From Lutimonas vermicola (GTDB lineage: Bacteria; Bacteroidota; Bacteroidia; Flavobacteriales; Flavobacteriaceae), in the NCBI RefSeq assembly GCF_038433205.1, contig NZ_JBCDNA010000001.1:248001-312000 (forward strand): a stretch of 64,000 nt of DNA, given 5' to 3'. Below, one piece after another: positions 7,825 to 15,883 of this stretch (position 1 is its first letter; every line of letters starts with the position of its first letter). The notes below the pieces were generated by a model. It had not been told where the DNA came from, searched no databases, and worked only from the letters and a program-made list of their open reading frames with translations. A program made the translations under genes and the position numbers.

Positions 7825-8166
7825 CTAAAGTTGTTTAATCATTTTTACAGGTAATAAATAGATCTCACCGTTTTTAGTTGGTTTGTGATTTACTTTCTTG
7901 TAGTTCAATTTTCTTTTCAAATAGGATTCTAATTGAACATTTTCTGTATCAACCGAAAGAACGATCAATTCTTTATTGTTGTTCACAGTAAACAAAACTT
8001 CTGCAGCATACTGATCAACCTCCATGTCGGCCATATAGTTTGATCCGATCAATTCAACAATCTCGATGCGTAAATCATCTGTTGGTTTGATTGGGTTTAA
8101 ATTTGATGCGGAAACATTAAGAGTGAAAAGTGCGAGTGCGAGTACGAATAATTTTACATATTTCAT
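7825..8166 (-). CDS. Small secreted protein of unknown function, paralogue B
   Basis: The 113-residue exported protein has a signal peptide at residues 1-20 (ending NVSA). It is identical to paralogue C except at six positions, all within residues 46-56. In that window it instead matches paralogue A (ADMEVDQYAAEVLFT), and the DNA there is also the same as in A. B therefore looks like a mosaic of A and C, which points to gene conversion. Terminator, coding region and about 90 bases of leader are shared with C, so the duplicated unit is about 450 bases. Function unknown; no Cys and no enzyme motif. Confidence 0.87.
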   Translation of the reverse strand: MKYVKLFVLALALFTLNVSASNLNPIKPTDDLRIEIVELIGSNYMADMEVDQYAAEVLFTVNNNKELIVLSVDTENVQLESYLKRKLNYKKVNHKPTKNGEIYLLPVKMIKQL

Positions 8167-8323
8167 GATATATAATTTAGATTAGACAAATAGATTAGAC
8201 ATTTATATATTAAAGGACGTAAGTTTTTCCATGATTGTTACACATGAAATTGTTCACACTTCATCAATTAAGAAACATTTAACGTATTTGGAAGAAAAAT
8301 GATGAGGTTAAGTCTATGCGGCA

Positions 8324-8355
8324 AAAAAAAACTGTCTTTTATAAGACAGTTTTTA
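8324..8355 (-). terminator. Terminator of paralogue C (repeat copy)
   Basis: Identical in stem and loop to the hairpin at 7772-7802. Part of the duplicated unit. Confidence 0.8.
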
Positions 8356-8377
8356 TTCAAATAAAATATAAGAATGA

Positions 8378-8719
8378 CTAAAGTTGTTTAATCATTTTTA
8401 CTGGTAATAAATAGATCTCACCGTTTTTAGTTGGTTTGTGATTTACTTTCTTGTAGTTCAATTTTCTTTTCAAATAAGATTCTAATTGAACATTTTCTGT
8501 ATCAACCGAAAGAACGATCAATTCTTTATTGTTGTTCACAGTAAACAAAACATCAGCGTTATACTGATCAGCGTCCATTTCGACCATATAGTTTGATCCG
8601 ATCAATTCAACAATCTCGATGCGTAAATCATCTGTTGGTTTGATTGGGTTTAAATTTGATGCGGAAACATTAAGAGTGAAAAGTGCGAGTGCGAGTACGA
8701 ATAATTTTACATATTTCAT
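8378..8719 (-). CDS. Small secreted protein of unknown function, paralogue C
   Basis: Third tandem copy, 113 residues with the same signal peptide as B. It differs from B only at residues 46-56 (VEMDADQYNAD against ADMEVDQYAAE), a change that keeps the acidic character of the segment. Upstream it has the same TAGATTAGACA-type repeats about 10-45 bases before the ATG. Two copies of the 17-base motif ATTAAGAAACAYTTAAC lie further upstream (8820-8836 and 8862-8878). It is first in transcription order. No named family recognised. Confidence 0.85.
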   Translation of the reverse strand: MKYVKLFVLALALFTLNVSASNLNPIKPTDDLRIEIVELIGSNYMVEMDADQYNADVLFTVNNNKELIVLSVDTENVQLESYLKRKLNYKKVNHKPTKNGEIYLLPVKMIKQL

Positions 8720-8994
8720 GATATATAATTTAGATTAGACAAATAGATTAGACATTTATATATTAAAGGACGGAACTCTTAACGTAATTGTTACATAATT
8801 AAGCGTTAAAATTCCCTCAATTAAGAAACATTTAACTTTTAAAAGAAGCAAATAAGGAATTATTAAGAAACACTTAACATTATGAACAATTACCTAGATA
8901 TAATAGGGGATAAATGTAAAATACAAAATTCATTAAGAAGTAATTTATAATATATGAATAGAGGTTTGAAGAATTTCAAGTGAAAAGAGCAAGC
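8720..8994. other. Leader region of paralogue C
   Basis: AT-rich non-coding stretch. The part next to the gene is the repeated leader shared by all three paralogues. Beyond it are two copies of ATTAAGAAACAYTTAAC and simple AT-rich sequence up to the 3' end of the convergent or tandem aminotransferase gene. No open frame. Confidence 0.55.
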
Positions 8995-10179
8995 TTATCT
9001 AACACTATTTTTACTGAGAATATCCAGAATGTGTTTACATCCGGTTTTAATTTCCTCAGTTGAAATGGTCAAAGGTGGTGTTATTCTCACAGCCCTCGGT
9101 TCATACAGGAGCCAAAAGAGTAAAATTCCGTTTTTCATCCCTGAAAGAATAAGTTGATCTGCAACTTCAGGGCTTTTCATGATTAAAGCCAGCATCAATC
9201 CTTTTCCCCGGATTTCTATTATCTTTTCATGAATCAGTAATTTTCTGATTAATGCTTCTTTTTCGGTGGTTTGCTCGATCAATGTGGAACTAAAAAGGGT
9301 TTTTAGTGTTGCCAGGGCAGCCGCGCATATAATGGGATGTCCTCCAAAGGTTGTGATATGCCCCAATTTTGGATTACTTATAAACAAGTTCATACAGGTT
9401 TGGGATGAAATAAAGGCGCCTATAGGCATTCCACCACCTAGCCCTTTACCGGTAATTATAATATCGGGTGTAACATCATATTGCTGGAAAGCAAAAAACG
9501 AGCCTGTCCGTCCTATACCAGATTGAATTTCATCCAAAATCAGCATGGCACCTACTTCGTCACAACGCTCCCTAACTTTTTTAAGATAGTTGTTTTGCGG
9601 TTCAATAAAACCGGCTCCTCCTTGAATAGTCTCCAGTATGACACCTGCAGTCTTTCTATTGATTATTTGTAGATCAGCTTCATTGTTGAACTCTACAAAC
9701 GAAACTCCCGGTATAAGAGGTCTGAAGGCAGCGTTTTGTTCTTCTCTTCCGCAAACACTCATCGAGCCCTGTGTATTTCCGTGATAGGCATTTTTAGCCG
9801 AGACAATTTCAAATCTTCCTGTTGCCCTTTTGGCCAGTTTCAAAGCTCCTTCAGTCGCTTCGGTTCCCGAGTTTGTAAGATAAGTACAATTTAGAGATTC
9901 GGGTAAATGCTTGGCGATGATCCTGGTAAGTTCCAGCTGAGGTTCCTGTATAAATTCACCATAAACCATCACATGCATGTACTTATCCAATTGATCTTTG
10001 ATGGCTTCAACAACAGGAGCTGGCTGATGACCAAGCGTATTAGCTGATACTCCTGCTATAAAATCAAGGTATTTATTGTCACCTGTATCGTAAACATAGC
10101 TGCCTGCTGCTTTTTTTATTTCCAATAAAAGCGGGTGAGGGCTTGTTTGTGCCTGATATTTTAAAAAGTCACTCTTCAT
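8995..10179 (-). CDS. Class III PLP-dependent aminotransferase (ArgD-like)
   Basis: The 394-residue fold-type I aminotransferase of the acetylornithine/ornithine/GABA class shows the cofactor motifs: NSGTEATEGALKLAKRATG for phosphate binding, LDEIQSGIGRTG with Asp216 contacting the pyridine nitrogen, and Lys245 in ITGKGLGGGMPIGAF as the Schiff-base lysine. Substrate cannot be read from the sequence. No arg or lysine-biosynthesis gene is adjacent, so calling it ArgD would be a guess. Its ATG overlaps the 3' end of the OstA-like gene by 11 bases, so the two are translationally coupled although their functions look unrelated. Confidence 0.9.
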   Translation of the reverse strand: MKSDFLKYQAQTSPHPLLLEIKKAAGSYVYDTGDNKYLDFIAGVSANTLGHQPAPVVEAIKDQLDKYMHVMVYGEFIQEPQLELTRIIAKHLPESLNCTYLTNSGTEATEGALKLAKRATGRFEIVSAKNAYHGNTQGSMSVCGREEQNAAFRPLIPGVSFVEFNNEADLQIINRKTAGVILETIQGGAGFIEPQNNYLKKVRERCDEVGAMLILDEIQSGIGRTGSFFAFQQYDVTPDIIITGKGLGGGMPIGAFISSQTCMNLFISNPKLGHITTFGGHPIICAAALATLKTLFSSTLIEQTTEKEALIRKLLIHEKIIEIRGKGLMLALIMKSPEVADQLILSGMKNGILLFWLLYEPRAVRITPPLTISTEEIKTGCKHILDILSKNSVR

Positions 10180-11671
10180 CTTTTATAAATATATCATCTT
10201 TTGATTTTGGCTTTTCAATTTCCCTCCAAATAAATCCTCTTAACTTTCGGGCATTCAGAGGTAGTTTGGATGGAGGATAGGTTTGGCCATCTGGTGATGT
10301 AATAAATTTAGAGGATTCGATTTTGCCGTCTCGAAGGACAAAATGAATCTCGCTGCAGGATGTTTTTTCAATTCCTATAAGTTCCTGTTCTTCGTCTCTC
10401 ACAAAGTGTATTACTTCCGAATTACCGATGATGGTAACATAGCGAAGGTCATTTTCTTCGAATTTCCCGTATAGATCCCGGCCTTTAATCTGATTAAATC
10501 CTATTGAATCCTTGTCTATGATAAAGGCATTTCTAAGCACTTTTAAGCTATCCAATTGATTAGTCAGCGTGTTGTTTAACAACTGTATCGTATCCCCGGT
10601 AATCTGACTCTTTTTTGACCAAAGAACAGGCGACCTGAACAACTGGGTCAAACCACTTCCCTGATCAGAGTGAATTGAGTCGCATTTGCCACTTAAATCA
10701 CTTTTGTAAAATTTCACATGGTGATAAGCTCGGATGATCCTTTTTTCAGGCTTTCCGGTCGCTAAAATCGTATCTCCATGAATAAACAGGGAATCTTTAT
10801 TTGTGTTGGTAACAGCAAGGGCTCTATCGATAACAAAGGCTGAATCAACTTTTTCAAAGAACTCAGCATAATTTCCTTTTAATACGACATGATTAAGCGT
10901 GTCAATAATCACAATATCCCTTGTAGCGGATGCAAAGCCTAAAGTCCTGTTGTAAAAGAGGCTGTCGGCCTTTATTTCCTTTTCGTCAAATTCTATCCTT
11001 GCATTTTTAGTGAAATGAGATACATTTTGCTTGGTGTCATAAAATCCTTTTTCGCAGTAGATAAGGTTTTCATCACTTTTGATGGTCGAAGGGCCATATA
11101 AAAATGCTCTTCCGCTATCTGTATAATAATCCAGGTGATTTGATTCCAATACATAATCAGGATTGGTGAGGACCACATTTGAAATGGCCTGAAACTTGTT
11201 GTTTTCTAAATAATAGTTCCCGGTATTGCTTGTTAATACATTGGTGCTGTCTTTGATGGTGGCACCATACTTGTAAAAAAGTAATTGTCTTGACCTGTCA
11301 AAATTCAGCGTATCTGTACTCAGGGTCATTTTAGAATCTTTGATTACCACATTACCCCATGACAAGGCTTTCTGAGAATTGCCGTTGTATTCTGTATATT
11401 GACTGGTTTGTACTACGCTATCGCCCTGATTGAGCACAACATCACCGTAAGCTTTAATAAAATTCTCATTTTTATAATGGATGGCTTTTTTACAATTGAG
11501 CTTGATTCCCTCATGCCTGATTTCAATATTTCCCAACAGGATCGTTGCACCTGGCAGCCGTACTTCATCAATACTGGAGTTATCAGAATGTATAATTTCG
11601 ATTCTTTTTCCCTGCGCCATACAGAACAAGGGTAGAGAACATAATAATAGCAGCAAAAGTGTTGATTTCAA
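10169..11671 (-). CDS. LptA/OstA-like protein, lipopolysaccharide transport
   Basis: The 500-residue exported protein has a signal peptide (MKSTLLLLLLCSLPLFCMAQ) and many short beta repeats in which a name-value pattern recurs (e.g. NLYCKKAIHY-like, YGDVVL, WGNVVIKDS). This is the OstA/LptA jelly-roll fold that carries LPS across the periplasm. It is longer than proteobacterial LptA (~185 residues), as expected for the Bacteroidota form, which has several OstA repeats. The start is TTG at 11671; no ATG lies in frame upstream before a stop, and a TATATTTG box sits about 27 bases before it. It overlaps the downstream aminotransferase gene by 11 bases. Confidence 0.85.
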   Translation of the reverse strand: MKSTLLLLLLCSLPLFCMAQGKRIEIIHSDNSSIDEVRLPGATILLGNIEIRHEGIKLNCKKAIHYKNENFIKAYGDVVLNQGDSVVQTSQYTEYNGNSQKALSWGNVVIKDSKMTLSTDTLNFDRSRQLLFYKYGATIKDSTNVLTSNTGNYYLENNKFQAISNVVLTNPDYVLESNHLDYYTDSGRAFLYGPSTIKSDENLIYCEKGFYDTKQNVSHFTKNARIEFDEKEIKADSLFYNRTLGFASATRDIVIIDTLNHVVLKGNYAEFFEKVDSAFVIDRALAVTNTNKDSLFIHGDTILATGKPEKRIIRAYHHVKFYKSDLSGKCDSIHSDQGSGLTQLFRSPVLWSKKSQITGDTIQLLNNTLTNQLDSLKVLRNAFIIDKDSIGFNQIKGRDLYGKFEENDLRYVTIIGNSEVIHFVRDEEQELIGIEKTSCSEIHFVLRDGKIESSKFITSPDGQTYPPSKLPLNARKLRGFIWREIEKPKSKDDIFIKDEE

Positions 11672-11697
11672 TATTTTTGCAATTTAATTTAACGTTA

Positions 11698-11705
11698 CAA
11701 ATATA
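11698..11705 (-). promoter_or_regulatory. -7 box (TATATTTG) for the OstA-like gene
   Basis: Exact TAnnTTTG match on the minus strand. The predicted start near 11691 gives a leader of about 20 nt and supports the TTG start codon at 11671. Confidence 0.5.
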
Positions 11706-11714
11706 AACTAAATG

Positions 11715-11753
11715 AAAAAAGGTAAAGTCTCAATAAAGAACTTTACCTTTTTT
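11715..11753 (-). terminator. Intrinsic terminator after purA
   Basis: A 14-bp perfect stem (AAAAAAGGTAAAGT and its complement) around an 11-base loop, 20 bases after the purA stop. T runs exist on both strands, with the purA side strong. Confidence 0.88.
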
Positions 11754-11772
11754 GTTTTTTGTTGACCATGGT

Positions 11773-13041
11773 TTATACCATAATGGTTTGCTTTCGGTCC
11801 GGACCTACTGAAACGATTGTTACTTTCGCCCCAACAAAATCTTCAATAAAAGCTATATAATCATTAAGGTTTTTTGGCAATTGCCCGGCTTCAGTCATTG
11901 CTGTAAGGTCTTCAGACCATCCTTCAAATTCTGTATAATTGACTTTGACATTTTCTTCTTCAATATTAAAAGGAAAATGTAAAATATCTTTGCCTTTATA
12001 GGTGTATGAGGTACAGGCTTTTAAGGTTTTAAAACCCGAAAGCACATCTCCTTTCATCATCATCAACTGACTAACGCCATTGATCTGAACAGCGTACTTC
12101 AGGGCAATCAGGTCAAGCCATCCGCATCGTCTTGGCCTTCCGGTTGTTGCCCCGAATTCATGACCTACTTTTCCCATGGTTTCACCATCCTCATCAAACA
12201 GTTCAGTAGGGAAGGGGCCTGATCCAACCCGGGTGGTATAGGCTTTGAAAATTCCAAACACCTGACCAATTTTATTTGGTGCTACACCGAGTCCGGTACA
12301 TGCACCTGCTGCTGTTGTGTTTGAAGAAGTCACAAAAGGATAGGTTCCGAAATCAATATCCAGCAAAGAGCCTTGGGCTCCCTCAGCTAAAATTGATTTT
12401 CCTTTCGAAAGCGCCTGGTGAATATATTCTTCACTGTCAATAAAAGTAAGTTCCTTTAAAATGTCAATGGCTGCAAAAAACTCCTTTTCCAGTGCTTCAA
12501 GATCAAATTCGAGTTCAACAGCATAGAACTTGATCATATTGAGATGTTTCTTTGTAAGTGCCCTGTAACGGGTCTTCCAATCAGCCATTTCAAGATCACC
12601 TATTCTCAGACCGTTTCTTCCTGTCTTATCCATATAAGTAGGACCTATACCTTTTAATGTTGATCCGATTTTTAATTTACCTTTCATTTTTTCAGAAGCA
12701 GCATCCAACAAGCGATGTGTAGGTAAAATAATATGGGCTTTTCTTGAGATTAGTAATTTGGTTTTAAAATCAATTTGATAGCTACTAAGATTATCAAGTT
12801 CCTTCCTGAAGATCACGGGATCGATTACTACTCCGTTTCCAACAATATTAATTGCTCTGTCGTGAAAAATTCCCGAAGGGATCGTATGCAATACGTGTTT
12901 ATTTCCATCAAAAATAAGTGTGTGCCCTGCATTCGGGCCCCCTTGAAATCTGGCAATGATATCGTAATTCTTTGTGAGTACATCAACGATTTTTCCTTTT
13001 CCTTCATCACCCCACTGCAGGCCTAGTAGTAAATCAATCAT
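11773..13041 (-). CDS. purA: Adenylosuccinate synthase
   Basis: The 422-residue enzyme joins IMP and aspartate with GTP hydrolysis, the first step from IMP to AMP. The start MIDLLLGLQWGDEGKGKIVD contains the GTP-binding P-loop GDEGKGK with catalytic Asp and the following NAGHT. The IMP-binding IGSTLKGIGPTYMDKTGRNGLR and the Arg-rich TTGRPRRCGWLD are intact. The gene starts 18 bases after the Fur-family gene ends, so the two probably share a transcript, and it is closed by a strong terminator. The length is typical. Confidence 0.97.
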   Translation of the reverse strand: MIDLLLGLQWGDEGKGKIVDVLTKNYDIIARFQGGPNAGHTLIFDGNKHVLHTIPSGIFHDRAINIVGNGVVIDPVIFRKELDNLSSYQIDFKTKLLISRKAHIILPTHRLLDAASEKMKGKLKIGSTLKGIGPTYMDKTGRNGLRIGDLEMADWKTRYRALTKKHLNMIKFYAVELEFDLEALEKEFFAAIDILKELTFIDSEEYIHQALSKGKSILAEGAQGSLLDIDFGTYPFVTSSNTTAAGACTGLGVAPNKIGQVFGIFKAYTTRVGSGPFPTELFDEDGETMGKVGHEFGATTGRPRRCGWLDLIALKYAVQINGVSQLMMMKGDVLSGFKTLKACTSYTYKGKDILHFPFNIEEENVKVNYTEFEGWSEDLTAMTEAGQLPKNLNDYIAFIEDFVGAKVTIVSVGPDRKQTIMV

Positions 13042-13059
13042 TTAATAAATTTTATAAAG

Positions 13060-13506
13060 TTATTCTGCTGTTTTATTTTTTTGACCATAGAAGTAAAGTG
13101 AATGGCTGTCAATTTTTACATTAAAAACATCTTCAATTGACTTTTTGATATTCTCGATCCTGGGATCACAAAATTCAATCACCTCACCGGTGTCAGTCAT
13201 GATGATGTGGTCATGCTGCTTGTTGAAATAAGATTTTTCATAATGCGCCTGGTTTTGACCAAATTGATGCCGTCTCACTAAACCGCATTCCAAAAGTAAT
13301 TCAATTGTATTGTATAAAGTAGCCCTGCTCACACGGTAATTCTTATTCTTCATCTCTATATACAATGTCTCAATGTCAAAGTGGTCATCATTGTCATAAA
13401 TTTCCTGAAGAATGGCGAATCTTTCCGGAGTTTTTCTATGGTTATTCTCTTCTAAAAACTTGGTAAAGAAGTTTTTAACTGTTTCCTGATTTTGGCTATT
13501 ACTCAT
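13060..13506 (-). CDS. Fur-family transcriptional regulator
   Basis: The 148-residue regulator has an N-terminal winged helix (RKTPERFAILQEIY; RVSRATLYNTIELLLECGLVRR) and a C-terminal metal-binding dimerisation domain (QHDHIIMTDTGEVIEFCDPRI). Whether it senses iron, zinc or peroxide cannot be told. The structural CxxC found in many Fur proteins after the HxH is replaced by MTDT, leaving a single Cys. I prefer the ATG at 13506: it has AGGA 12 bases upstream and lies 28 bases below a perfect -7 box. A longer frame from 13557 would start upstream of that promoter. It is probably cotranscribed with purA. Confidence 0.92.
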   Translation of the reverse strand: MSNSQNQETVKNFFTKFLEENNHRKTPERFAILQEIYDNDDHFDIETLYIEMKNKNYRVSRATLYNTIELLLECGLVRRHQFGQNQAHYEKSYFNKQHDHIIMTDTGEVIEFCDPRIENIKKSIEDVFNVKIDSHSLYFYGQKNKTAE

Positions 13507-13533
13507 GTAAATAAAATCCTGGTTCTTGCATTG

Positions 13534-13541
13534 CAAAGTTA
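13534..13541 (-). promoter_or_regulatory. -7 box (TAACTTTG) for the fur-like gene and purA
   Basis: Exact TAnnTTTG match on the minus strand in the 83-base gap after the rel gene. The predicted start near 13527 leaves a leader of about 21 nt before the ATG at 13506 and argues against the longer frame. Confidence 0.5.
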
Positions 13542-13589
13542 CATTTAATCCCCACATTAATGCGATATATTTGCAAAAAAAGTTACAAT

Positions 13590-15806
13590 TTAATTTGTAT
13601 TTCTGATCACTTTTTCAATGCCATCAATCTTGAGGAGTTTTTGTATCAGATTGGTTAATTGTTTGTTATTATTGATATGAACCGTGATCACGCCTTGAAA
13701 AAATCCTTCATCACCGGAAATGTTCAAACTGTGGATGTTCACGTTGAGGATTCCAGATATAACCTTAGTGACTTCATTGACCAGGCCCACATTGTCAACC
13801 CCGGTGAGTTCAAGTGTGGCTTTGAACCCTTGCTGAGAAGAATCTATCCACTTGGCCGAAATCACTCTGTAGGCATATTGAGACTGCATGCTAAGGGCAT
13901 TTGGACAATTGCGTTTATGGACCTTAATTCCATCTTTTATAGTGATAAAGCCAAATACCGGATCCCCGGGAATCGGATTACAGCATTTAGATAAACTATA
14001 CTTTAATTTTTCCTCTTCCTTGCCAAAAACCAGCATGTCATAATTGGCAGTAACTTCCTCCTTGCTGTTATCCTCCTTAATGGCAGTAGGCCTGTTTATC
14101 CTACTTTTCAAAAAATGCATCAAGACATTAGAACGCTGACTTGCATATTTTTTAAGATCCTGATTATCAATGCTTCCGTTGCCAATCTTGTAGAACAAAT
14201 CAAAACTGGTCTTAAGTTTAAAGAAATTAACAAGCTCATTGATGGTTTTCTCATTCAACTTAATTTTCAGGTGCCTCAATTTTCGTTCAAGAACTTCCCT
14301 GCCTTCCTTGGCAATTACCTTGTGTTCATCCTTCAGGATACTTTTGATACGGGATTTTGCCCTGGCTGTTTTTACAATATCCAGCCAGGCAAGCTTTGGG
14401 TTCTGGTTTTTGGAAGTAATGATTTCAACTTGATCACCGCTGTGCAATTCCTTGCTGATTTGAGTAAGCCTTCCGTTTACCTTAGCGGCCCTGCACCTCA
14501 TGCCAACTTCTGTATGAATGGCAAAAGCAAAGTCAAGGGCCGTTGCTCCTTTTGGCAGCGACTTTATGTCTCCGTTTGGCGTGAAGACATATATTTCCTT
14601 TGCGTAGAGGTTCAGTTTGAACTGTTCTACAAAGTCAACAGCATTCACATCCGGGTTTTCCAGTGATTCTCTTAATTTATTCAGCCACACTTCCAGACCG
14701 CTTTCTTTTTGAGAGCCGTGCTTGTATTTAAAATGGGCAGCGTAGCCTTTTTCGGCAATCTCGTCCATTCTGCTTGATCTGATCTGAACTTCCACCCACT
14801 TTCCCTGAGGCCCCATAACCGTGGTGTGAAGCGATTCATAACCCGTCGTTTTCGGTTGTGTGATCCAGTCACGCAATCTGTTCGGGTTCGGGCTGAAATG
14901 ATCTGTTACAATTGAATAGATTTTCCAGGCATCAAATTTTTCATCTTTGACGCTCGACTGATAAACAATCCTGATTGCAAATTTATCATACACTTCGTCA
15001 AAGGAGACTCCCTGATTCAACATTTTTCGGCGAATCGAATAAATGGATTTGGTCCTTCCTTTGATTGTATATTTAAAACCTTCATGATCCAAGGAATCCT
15101 TTATGGTTTTTGTAAAGCTTTCAATGTATTTTTCCTGTTCCTCCTTGCTCTCTGATATTTTTTCCATGATATCAGTATACACTTCATTTTCAGTGTATTT
15201 AAGGCCGAGGTCTTCCAGTTGGGTTTTGATGTTGTACAACCCAAGACGATGGGCCAGAGGTGCATAAATAAACAAGGTTTCTGATGCGATCTTTACCTGT
15301 TTGTCTTCTCTCATTGATTCCAGGGTCTGCATATTGTGCAATCGATCGGCAATCTTTATAAGGATTACCCTCACGTCATCGTTAAGTGTAAGGAGCATTT
15401 TACGAAAGTTCTCAGCCTGAATGGAGGCATTCTGGTCCTTTTGTAATTTTGAAATTTTCGTAAGACCGTTGACGATCTTTGTTATGGTTTCTCCGAAAAT
15501 TTGTTCAATATCAGCAAATGAATAGTCTGTATCTTCAACAACGTCATGTAAAAGGGCTGCTGCTATTGAACACGCTCCCAGCCCTATTTCATTGGCTACA
15601 ATCTTGGCAACGGCTATAGGATGATAAATATAGGGCTCACCTGTTTTGCGCCTTTGGTCCTTGTGTGCATCGGCGGCAATATCAAATGCCTTTCGTATCA
15701 TGAGCTTGTCCTCGTTAGACAAGGTCTGATACGTGTCTTTAAGCATGTCTTTATACCGACTAGCTATTTCCTTTTTTTCTTCTTCTATGGTTACTGTATA
15801 AGCCAT
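13590..15806 (-). CDS. rel: Bifunctional (p)ppGpp synthetase/hydrolase (Rel/SpoT)
   Basis: The 738-residue stringent-response enzyme has an N-terminal HD hydrolase domain with intact catalytic residues (HD at 87-88 in ALLHDVVEDT, and HRLG further on). The synthetase domain contains KGRTKSIYSIRRK, YDKFAIRIVYQ and the GYESLHTTV...EVQIRS motif. A TGS domain follows (YVFTPNGDIKSLPKGATALDFAF), then a Zn-finger-like segment with SKCCNPIPGD, and a C-terminal ACT domain. Both active sites look competent, so it should make and destroy (p)ppGpp. As the single long RSH protein seen here, it is likely the main one in the organism. Confidence 0.95.
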   Translation of the reverse strand: MAYTVTIEEEKKEIASRYKDMLKDTYQTLSNEDKLMIRKAFDIAADAHKDQRRKTGEPYIYHPIAVAKIVANEIGLGACSIAAALLHDVVEDTDYSFADIEQIFGETITKIVNGLTKISKLQKDQNASIQAENFRKMLLTLNDDVRVILIKIADRLHNMQTLESMREDKQVKIASETLFIYAPLAHRLGLYNIKTQLEDLGLKYTENEVYTDIMEKISESKEEQEKYIESFTKTIKDSLDHEGFKYTIKGRTKSIYSIRRKMLNQGVSFDEVYDKFAIRIVYQSSVKDEKFDAWKIYSIVTDHFSPNPNRLRDWITQPKTTGYESLHTTVMGPQGKWVEVQIRSSRMDEIAEKGYAAHFKYKHGSQKESGLEVWLNKLRESLENPDVNAVDFVEQFKLNLYAKEIYVFTPNGDIKSLPKGATALDFAFAIHTEVGMRCRAAKVNGRLTQISKELHSGDQVEIITSKNQNPKLAWLDIVKTARAKSRIKSILKDEHKVIAKEGREVLERKLRHLKIKLNEKTINELVNFFKLKTSFDLFYKIGNGSIDNQDLKKYASQRSNVLMHFLKSRINRPTAIKEDNSKEEVTANYDMLVFGKEEEKLKYSLSKCCNPIPGDPVFGFITIKDGIKVHKRNCPNALSMQSQYAYRVISAKWIDSSQQGFKATLELTGVDNVGLVNEVTKVISGILNVNIHSLNISGDEGFFQGVITVHINNNKQLTNLIQKLLKIDGIEKVIRNTN

Positions 15807-15883
15807 CGATTAAAAATACTATAAAGCGAATTAATTAACAAGTTTTTTATTCAGCAGAAGTTAATTCAAAAAACTCTTGCAGC

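Noticed and set aside
13507..13557. N-terminal extension of the Fur-like protein
   Set aside because: The promoter box at 13534-13541 lies inside it, and the downstream ATG has a better ribosome-binding site.
14115..14666. Plus-strand frame of 183 codons inside the rel gene
   Set aside because: It lies antisense within the well-conserved Rel/SpoT coding region, and its translation has no recognisable domain.
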